Shown: piece by piece, positions 1-4,705 of the stretch
Position numbering within the stretch: the stretch's first letter is position 1
How the letters are laid out: every line of letters starts with the position of its first letter
DNA from: an uncultured Victivallales bacterium
GTDB lineage: Bacteria > Verrucomicrobiota > Lentisphaeria > Oligosphaerales > JAFGRS01
DNA: 11,687 nt
Direction of reading: 5' to 3'
NCBI GenBank assembly: GCA_903834675.1
Contig: CAILKC010000242.1
Coordinates: 1 to 11,687, forward strand
Position numbers and translations under genes: made by a program
Notes under the pieces: generated by a model
The model's input: only the letters and a program-made list of their open reading frames with translations
Told to the model about the DNA's origin: nothing
Database searches by the model: none

Positions 1-47
1 ACCTGCGCATGGTCTATCAGCTCCAGGCCGCCAACCCCGCAGGCTGA
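1..47 (+). CDS. Probable C-terminal tail of a gene cut by the window edge
   Basis: Reading from base 3 gives 14 codons (L-R-M-V-Y-Q-L-Q-A-A-N-P-A-G) and a TGA stop at 45-47. The residue mix is protein-like, and the palindrome-rich non-coding stretch starts just after the stop, which is what a gene end would look like. The piece is too short to assign a family, and the start lies outside the window. It could be a chance open frame, since 15 codons without a stop is not unusual in GC-rich DNA. Confidence 0.4.
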   Translation, partial: LRMVYQLQAANPAG

Positions 48-137
48 AAGTGCCACAACCCCTTTTTCCATGGATCAAGAAGTCTGAGGTTACAACTCAG
101 GTGCATTTCCCTACCCCAACGGGGCTGTGGCTCAGAG

Positions 138-171
138 CCCAGGGTTGCGGCCGTGGTGCCGCTACCCTGGG
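138..171. repeat. Hairpin inside the MITE-like element
   Basis: CCCAGGGTTGCGG (138-150) pairs with CCGCTACCCTGGG (159-171), 12 of 13 positions, across an 8-base loop. It lies near the middle of the terminally repeated element and probably belongs to it. Confidence 0.6.
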
Positions 172-194
172 TCACATGGGGTCATGGCCTCCTA

Positions 195-240
195 CCCCAA
201 CGGGGTTGCGTCTTGGCACCCTGGCCCAACCCCGTTGGGG
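195..240. repeat. Perfect 14-bp inverted repeat (CCCCAACGGGGTTG)
   Basis: CCCCAACGGGGTTG at 195-208 is matched exactly by its reverse complement at 227-240, with 18 bases between. Each arm also contains a 4-bp self-complementary core (CCCC-AAC-GGGG), so a transcript could form either one long hairpin or two small ones. The next bases offer a third pairing: TTGCGTCTTG (206-215) against CAAGATACGCA (241-251), with an interruption. No run of T follows, so it does not look like an intrinsic terminator. Confidence 0.7.
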
Positions 241-295
241 CAAGATACGCAGTTGCACCTGAGTCGTCACCCGGCCGGTACGCGCCGGATCGCCT

Positions 296-358
296 GGAGG
301 GCGGCTCTGTCGAAAACCGTGAGCCTGTCGAATCGGCGTGGCCGCCGCGGCGCCCTCC
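296..358. repeat. Possible three-way-junction (branched) fold
   Basis: GGAGGGCG (296-303) pairs with CGCCCTCC (351-358) as a closing stem. Inside it GCTC (304-307) can pair with GAGC (321-324), and CGGCG (334-338) with CGCCG (343-347) over a 4-base loop. The result is a two-armed branched structure. It is followed after two bases by the 361-392 hairpin. Short GC stems arise easily at this base composition, so the fold needs comparative support. Confidence 0.4.
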
Positions 359-360
359 AA

Positions 361-392
361 CGCCCTTCGTCCGCCGCGGCTGACGAAGGGCG
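361..392. repeat. Perfect 11-bp hairpin with a palindromic loop
   Basis: CGCCCTTCGTC (361-371) is matched exactly by GACGAAGGGCG (382-392). The 10-base loop contains the self-complementary octamer GCCGCGGC (373-380). No T-run follows, so intrinsic termination is unlikely. It may form one dispersed repeat unit with the adjacent branched fold. Confidence 0.65.
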
Positions 393-568
393 GAATGGGA
401 AACGCCTTGTGTCCTGCGAGGTGCGAGGTTGCTGCACGTCCCATAGGATGGTTCAGCGGGGCCCCCGGCTTGGAGGCCGGACATACCGGAATGAGACTTC
501 CGGCCTGCGCCACGATGCGTACGTAGTAGGCTTGGCATCGCGGGCTCCAGGGAGGCCAGCGGAGTCAG

Positions 569-582
569 GGCAGACGTCTGCC
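569..582. promoter_or_regulatory. 14-bp perfect palindrome, candidate operator
   Basis: GGCAGACGTCTGCC reads the same on both strands. It ends 81 bp before the glycosyltransferase start codon. A symmetric site of this size in front of a gene is typical of a dimeric repressor or activator. No regulator gene is in the window and no clear promoter elements flank the site, so the role is inferred. Confidence 0.45.
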
Positions 583-663
583 ATGATCTGGCGGGGGTCT
601 CTTTCTTGAAAGTCCTCGGGGGCCGCGGTTGCAGAGGCCGGGCGCGGGTTCCATGTTGTAAGC

Positions 664-1782
664 ATGAAGGTAGCCTTTGACGGCAGCGTGGCGCGACCTC
701 CGTACGCGGGAGTGCAACTCTCCGTGCTGGCGGAGATGCGTGCGCTTGCCGCCTGTCTGGATGATCTCTCGGGCTGTCGGTTCTTTGGCGCCGAGGCGGA
801 GTTGGCGGCTGGGGTGCGGGCGCGGGGGGGGCGGGCCGAGACGCTGCCGGCGGCGTTGCAGCGGACTGCCTGGCGGGTGCTGTGGCAGCAGGTGGTGTTG
901 CCAGGGATCCTGCGCCGCGAGGGCCAGCAGGTGTTGCACGCCCTGGCCTACACGGCCCCGTGGCGCTGCCCTGTGCCGTACGTGCTGAATGTCCACGACG
1001 TGATCGCGCTGGACCACCCCGAGTGGTGCGCCTCGGCCAACCGACTGCACATGCGTTGCCTTCTGCCTGCGAGTGCCCGCAGGGCGGCGGCCTGCATCGT
1101 CTCCACCCAGCATGTGGCCGGGCGGTTGCAGGCGCGTCTGGGCATCCCCCCCGGCCGGATTCATGTGCTGCCGCTGGGGGTGGACGCGGCCCACTTTGCC
1201 GAGCCAGCGCCGCGCCCGCCGCGGGAGTGCCTGCGGGAGGGGCGGCCGTATCTGCTGTTCGTGGGGAACCTCGAGCCCAAGAAGGACTTGGGCACGCTTC
1301 TCGATGCGTATGCCGCCTGCGCCGCTGCGGAGCAGGTTGATCTGGTTCTTGCCGGTCGCGCCGCCTGGAAGTGCGCGCCGCTGGTGGCGCGGCTACGGCC
1401 GTGGCGGGGACGCGGGCGAGTGCATTGGCTGGGCCGGGTGTCGGCGGAAGAGCTTCCGGGGCTGCTGCAGCATGCCCTGGCCCTGGTCATGCCATCGCGC
1501 GAGGAAGGCTTCGGCATGCCGGTCCTCGAAGCCATGGCGGCGGGGACTCCCGTGATCCACAGCGATCATCCGGCCCTGGTGGAAGCGGCCGGGGGCGCTG
1601 GGCTGCCCTTTCGGATCGGCGCCGCGCTGGAGTTGGCGGGCGCCATCGACGGGCTCTACGCCGAGCCCAGTCGGCGGGCGGACCTGGCGGCAGCAGGAGT
1701 GGCCCGGGCGGCTCAGTTGCCGTGGCGGCGCTGGGGCGAAGGCGCCGTGGCGGTGCTGCGGCGAGTTCTGGCGGAAGGCTGA
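664..1782 (+). CDS. Glycosyltransferase, GT-B fold, GT4-like (glycosyl transferase family 1)
   Basis: The 372-residue product transfers a sugar from an activated donor to an acceptor glycan, lipid or other molecule, probably at the inner face of the cytoplasmic membrane. The N-terminal half begins with the usual strand and glycine-rich loop (KVAFDGSVARPPYAG) and has NVHDVIALD near residues 109-117. The C-terminal half carries the donor-site strand FVGNLEPKKD (199-208), where a Lys commonly contacts the donor phosphate. It also has the E-x7-E signature in EGFGMPVLE (Glu281 and Glu289). Length is normal for the family and there is no signal peptide. The ATG is chosen because the family N-terminus begins there, but no good Shine-Dalgarno sequence precedes it. 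The gene converges on the downstream hydrolase. Substrate and acceptor cannot be read from the sequence. Confidence 0.92.
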   Translation: MKVAFDGSVARPPYAGVQLSVLAEMRALAACLDDLSGCRFFGAEAELAAGVRARGGRAETLPAALQRTAWRVLWQQVVLPGILRREGQQVLHALAYTAPWRCPVPYVLNVHDVIALDHPEWCASANRLHMRCLLPASARRAAACIVSTQHVAGRLQARLGIPPGRIHVLPLGVDAAHFAEPAPRPPRECLREGRPYLLFVGNLEPKKDLGTLLDAYAACAAAEQVDLVLAGRAAWKCAPLVARLRPWRGRGRVHWLGRVSAEELPGLLQHALALVMPSREEGFGMPVLEAMAAGTPVIHSDHPALVEAAGGAGLPFRIGAALELAGAIDGLYAEPSRRADLAAAGVARAAQLPWRRWGEGAVAVLRRVLAEG

Positions 1783-1849
1783 ACCCCACCTGACGAATGA
1801 GCACGGGCCTCCCTCGGGACGCCACAGCGGTCAGGTACGTGTGAAGGGG

Positions 1850-4456
1850 TTACGGTCGCTCCAGCGCGTACCAGGGTGCCTGTGTGGTCGCCGGCACCGT
1901 CAGCCGCCAGCCGGAAGCCGTCGCCGTAACCTCCGCCGCAGCGGCTCGTTCGCCCTTGGCGTCCAAGGCGCTGACGCGCGGCGGCGCGCCGGGTCCATCC
2001 AGCCCAAAGGGAACCGACTGAACCAGCACCGGGGCCGTGCCCCAGTTGCGCCCGACGCTGCGCCGCGCCTCGTCCCACTTCAGGCCCGTGTTCTCGGCCC
2101 GGGTCACCACGGCCAGCAGCACCCGCGTGGACACCGCGATCGGCTTGCCATCGGCACTGACCAGCGCCGCGCAGGCCCACTGACCGGCGGGCAGGTCCAC
2201 TCGCAAGGTGACATCGCCCAACCCCGTCGCGACGCCGCCCAGGCGGCCGACGGCCACCCGCGCTGCCGGGGCCACGACGGTGAACACGGGGGTCTCCCCG
2301 GTCACCCAGTTGATCTGCGCGGACCGCAGCAGGCGGCCCTCTGGCGGGGGCTCGCCGAGGTCCGGGATGAGCGCTGCCAGGCCCTTGCCCGCGGCGTCAA
2401 CCCGGACCGAGAAGCGGCGCTCGAGCAAGGCCCACGCCGGCAGTCGCGTCCGGTCCAGGAGCATCTCGGGCTGGGCAAAACCGAAGCTCAGGCCGGCCTC
2501 CAGAGCAGCCATGGGGATGGTGACGGCCAGCGCCTGCTCCGCCGGGGCCACCAGCCCTTGCCGGAAGAGCAGGGCCGACACCGGCGCAAACACCAACTGG
2601 GCCGGGTGATGGCAGAGTTCAAAGTACGAAGCGATCTTGCCCGGCGCGTAGCCCTCGACGGTGTTGCAGTAGGCGAACTGGTAGATGGCATCCCAATCCT
2701 GGAAGGCGCCGAAACTGGCGATCAGCGGAAACAGCTCCGCCGCCTGCTCGTTGGGGGCGGGATGGTTGTACTCGCTGACCGTGAAAGGCATACCGGTCTG
2801 GCGATAGGAGGCCAGCTTCGGCAAGGTGCCGCCGTCGGCGGCGGCGACCAGGCTGGTGTTGCCGATGGTCCAATTGGCCGGATCCCAGGGCTTGCCAGGG
2901 AAACTGGGGTGCTGCCAGTAGGAGTGCATATCGACATAGTCCCCCAGCGACGCCTCACGCCACAGCCCCCAGTAGCCGCCGTAGCTCGCCTGCGAGTTGA
3001 CCACCAGAGCCTTCACGCCGAGGGGCTCGCGCAGGAATCCCTTCAGCCCCGCCATGTAGGCCCGCTCGGTGTCAATCAGGAAACGCCGGAAGTCGGCCCA
3101 AGCGGCCGGCGGCGCGGTCACCCCCGGCAACGGCAGCTCGGCCAACGTCGGCGCCCCCTCAGCCCGGTACAGTTCCCGCCCCGGGCGCAGCGAGGCGTCC
3201 GCCAGCCAGACCTGGCCAACCTGGTCGCCGAGATTGAAGCTCAGACGCTTTCGCGGGGCCTCGGGGACCCCGCGTACCTGGCAGGTCAGCACCTGCTCAC
3301 GCCATTCGGGGGTCAGGGCCACGGTCAGGCTGCCACTGAGCACAGTCCACGGCGCGTCGGCCAGGCGCAAACTGACGCTGAGGCGACGGGCCGGCTCGGC
3401 CCGAGCGCGGAAGCGGATGGTGTAGGTGCTGCCCTCCACAAGCGTGAGGCCAATCTGGTGTACCTGGTAAGCCCAGGAGGTCTTGCCAGGAGCCGACAGC
3501 GTGAGCCGCACACTGCCGCCGCCATCGTCCACCCGCGCCGCCTCGCAGACTCCGGGGGCCTCGCCCTCCAGCGTCCACTCCGTCAGACCGCCGCTGAATT
3601 GCGGATTCCGCAGCACCTCGTCCCCGAGCGGCTGGACCCCGGTGTTCCAGGCCTGCACGACCGCCGCCACCTCGGGGTAGCGCCGCGCCATCCACCCCGC
3701 CCACAGGCCGCGCAACGACTCGCGCAGGACGGGTGTGGCCGCCAGTTCGTCCAGTTCATTTGGGCCCAGCGCCAGCAACGTGTTCTCGTTGTTGAGCTCG
3801 ACAAAGGCGATGGCCGGGTCCTCGGACAGCTTCAGCCCGGTGTAGGGGTTCACCCGGTCAAGCAGATCGCGGGCGTACTGCTTCTGCATCTCGATGAAGG
3901 GCGGATGGAACAGGTCGAGGATCTTGCCATAGCGGAAGGCACGGCTGTCCTTCTGGGTCTCCAGCCCGGGATAGGTCCGCGAGACATGCAGGTTGAGGTT
4001 GCTGTAGATGCCCTGCTGTTTGAGGTGGTAGATGAACCAGTCCAGTCGGTCCAGCTTGGCGGGATCGAGGCCGGCCTGCTTGGGTAGCCAGATGTCGCGG
4101 GCATCCATATGATGGAAACGCACCACGTTGAAGCCCAACTGCGCCAGCCGGGCCGCGATGGCTGGCGCTTTCTCCTTCTCGGGAAAGGCGCCTGCGAAGG
4201 TGACGTTGGTGCCGAGGAAGCGCACGCGCTCGCCGCGGTCATTGACGAAATGCCCGTCGCGGACGCCAATCCGCGACGCGGCCGGACCGCCGTTGAGGAA
4301 CGACACATCCATCGGCGAGCCCTGCGCCACCGCGCCGGGGTCCAGGGTGAACGGAAACCAGCCGGGAGCGCCGGGCTCAAGGGTCGGTTGAGACCACGCG
4401 CCCGGCCCGGCGAAGAACACGGCCATGGCTGCCAAGGTCACCTGTACGATCCGCAT
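1850..4456 (-). CDS. Secreted clan GH-A glycoside hydrolase with an internal CBM4/9-like module
   Basis: The 868-residue protein begins with a signal peptide (hydrophobic core about 6-17, likely cleavage near AWS-Q, residue 22). A TIM barrel starts near FLGTN (80-84). It carries the conserved Arg in VVRFHH (111-116), a likely acid/base Glu224 in ELNNEN, a conserved His511 in DMHSYW and a likely nucleophile Glu562 in VSEYNHP. Both glutamates sit where GH5-like retaining enzymes keep them. Residues of about 283-426 form a beta-sandwich like family 4/9 carbohydrate-binding modules, beginning NPQFSGGLTEW and ending VWLADASLRPG. It is inserted between the two catalytic strands. The C-terminal 230 residues look like one or two further beta-sandwiches. 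The substrate is not recognisable. The gene diverges from the propeller gene and probably shares its control region. Confidence 0.88.
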   Translation of the reverse strand: MRIVQVTLAAMAVFFAGPGAWSQPTLEPGAPGWFPFTLDPGAVAQGSPMDVSFLNGGPAASRIGVRDGHFVNDRGERVRFLGTNVTFAGAFPEKEKAPAIAARLAQLGFNVVRFHHMDARDIWLPKQAGLDPAKLDRLDWFIYHLKQQGIYSNLNLHVSRTYPGLETQKDSRAFRYGKILDLFHPPFIEMQKQYARDLLDRVNPYTGLKLSEDPAIAFVELNNENTLLALGPNELDELAATPVLRESLRGLWAGWMARRYPEVAAVVQAWNTGVQPLGDEVLRNPQFSGGLTEWTLEGEAPGVCEAARVDDGGGSVRLTLSAPGKTSWAYQVHQIGLTLVEGSTYTIRFRARAEPARRLSVSLRLADAPWTVLSGSLTVALTPEWREQVLTCQVRGVPEAPRKRLSFNLGDQVGQVWLADASLRPGRELYRAEGAPTLAELPLPGVTAPPAAWADFRRFLIDTERAYMAGLKGFLREPLGVKALVVNSQASYGGYWGLWREASLGDYVDMHSYWQHPSFPGKPWDPANWTIGNTSLVAAADGGTLPKLASYRQTGMPFTVSEYNHPAPNEQAAELFPLIASFGAFQDWDAIYQFAYCNTVEGYAPGKIASYFELCHHPAQLVFAPVSALLFRQGLVAPAEQALAVTIPMAALEAGLSFGFAQPEMLLDRTRLPAWALLERRFSVRVDAAGKGLAALIPDLGEPPPEGRLLRSAQINWVTGETPVFTVVAPAARVAVGRLGGVATGLGDVTLRVDLPAGQWACAALVSADGKPIAVSTRVLLAVVTRAENTGLKWDEARRSVGRNWGTAPVLVQSVPFGLDGPGAPPRVSALDAKGERAAAAEVTATASGWRLTVPATTQAPWYALERP

Positions 4457-4462
4457 CCGTCA

Positions 4463-4467
4463 CCTCC
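4463..4467 (-). promoter_or_regulatory. Strong ribosome binding site of the GH-A hydrolase
   Basis: On the minus strand GGAGG, within GGGAGGTGA, lies 6 bases before the ATG at 4456. This is close to an ideal Shine-Dalgarno sequence. It supports the chosen start, which is also the one that places a signal peptide at the N-terminus. Confidence 0.85.
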
Positions 4468-4552
4468 CGTGCTTGCCCACGTCGCGACTGCCGCGGCGGG
4501 TGCCTGAAGGTATTACAGCCCTGGCCTCAACACAAGCGCTCGGCGGGAGAGT

Positions 4553-4577
4553 TCAGGGCTTCCAAAGGAGGCCCTGA
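4553..4577. promoter_or_regulatory. 25-nt near-perfect palindrome in the divergent intergenic region
   Basis: TCAGGGCTTCC (4553-4563) and GGAGGCCCTGA (4567-4577) flank an AAA centre. Ten of the eleven pairs are Watson-Crick and the remaining one is a T/G mismatch (a G-U wobble in RNA). The site lies 96 bp upstream of the GH-A start and 128 bp upstream of the propeller start. No T-run follows on either strand, so an operator for a dimeric regulator is likelier than a terminator. A hairpin in a 5' leader is possible. Confidence 0.6.
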
Positions 4578-4607
4578 GGAGTGCTGGCATATCCGCCATC
4601 CGCGCCT

Positions 4608-4626
4608 AGCATATGAAGGCTATGCT
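4608..4626. promoter_or_regulatory. Inverted repeat AGCATA-N7-TATGCT
   Basis: AGCATA (4608-4613) and TATGCT (4621-4626) are exact inverted half-sites around a 7-base spacer. The motif is AT-rich for this window. The hexamer GCATAT within it (4609-4614) also occurs at 4587-4592, 22 bp upstream, about two helical turns away on the same face. This pattern is compatible with a regulator site upstream of the propeller gene. Confidence 0.4.
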
Positions 4627-4640
4627 GAAGCCACGGGGCA

Positions 4641-4702
4641 GGGATGACGAACGACAAACGGCTGACGAACGGCTGACGAACGGCTGACGAACGGGAGACG
4701 CT
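4641..4702 (+). repeat. 11-bp tandem repeat array (CGGCTGACGAA) just before the propeller gene
   Basis: Three perfect copies of CGGCTGACGAA occupy 4659-4691. A 9-of-11 copy (GGGATGACGAA) lies at 4641-4651, separated by 7 bases. A degenerate 7-of-11 copy at 4692-4702 contains the GGGAG ribosome binding site of the next gene. The period is close to one DNA helical turn. Arrays like this can gain or lose units by slippage, or can be phased sites for a DNA-binding protein. Confidence 0.85.
4693..4697 (+). promoter_or_regulatory. Ribosome binding site of the propeller gene
   Basis: GGGAG lies 8 bases before the ATG at 4706 and inside the degenerate last unit of the 11-bp repeat array. It is a moderate Shine-Dalgarno match. 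The start it serves gives a signal peptide directly at the N-terminus. Confidence 0.6.
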
Positions 4703-4705
4703 CGG

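Larger units (their letters stand above)
88..271. repeat. MITE-like element with 18-bp imperfect terminal inverted repeats
   Basis: The left end GGTTACAACTCAGGTGCA (88-105) and the right end TGCACCTGAGTCGTCACC (254-271) are inverted copies with 16 of 18 positions matching. Between them lie two copies of TACCCCAACGGGG (112-124 and 193-205) and one inverted core CCCCGTTGGGG (230-240). A 13-bp inverted repeat with one mismatch sits at 138-150/159-171, and a perfect 14-bp one at 195-208/227-240. No flanking target-site duplication is obvious and no transposase gene is present. The layout fits a small non-autonomous mobile or REP-like element, or a structured RNA; the sequence alone does not decide. 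Confidence 0.55.
272..663. other. Gene-free, palindrome-rich region upstream of the glycosyltransferase
   Basis: This stretch of about 390 bp holds no convincing gene. Open frames exist on both strands but are Arg/Gly/Pro-rich, overlap one another and cross strong palindromes, which suggests shadow frames in GC-rich DNA. It contains a possible three-way-junction fold (296-358), a strong hairpin (361-392), two competing small hairpins (CCGGAA 486-491 with TTCCGG 498-503; GGCCGGA 475-481 with TCCGGCC 499-505), an 8-bp direct repeat CTGTCGAA (307-314 and 325-332) and a 14-bp palindrome (569-582). I could not pick out a convincing -35/-10 pair. Confidence 0.6.

Noticed and set aside
112..240. Possible integron attC site, because of AAC/GTT motifs in the inverted repeats
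   Set aside because: The order and sequence do not fit the RYYYAAC and GTTRRRY core sites, and there is no integrase or cassette array.
127..609. Open frames of 100-160 codons on both strands in the left intergenic region
   Set aside because: They cross strong palindromes, overlap in several phases, have unnatural composition and lack ribosome binding sites.
1788..1836. Inverted repeat ACCTGAC/GTCAGGT between the convergent genes as a bidirectional terminator
   Set aside because: The stem is only 7 bp with a 35-base loop and no T-run on either strand; it may be chance.
1841..4087. A 748-codon plus-strand open frame opposite the GH-A hydrolase
   Set aside because: It is rich in Arg, Gly, Gln and Pro, shows no domain landmarks, and mirrors a well-supported gene with signal peptide, ribosome binding site and catalytic motifs. 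Long antisense frames are expected at this GC content.
4510..4536. Minus-strand promoter for the GH-A gene (TGTAAT box with TTGTGT or TTGAGG upstream)
   Set aside because: The spacing between the boxes is too short for a standard promoter and the matches are weak.
4644..4676. Tiny open frame (ATG, ten codons, TGA) in the 11-bp repeat array, a possible leader peptide
   Set aside because: It arises from the repeat sequence itself, has no convincing ribosome binding site and no attenuator-type hairpin after it.
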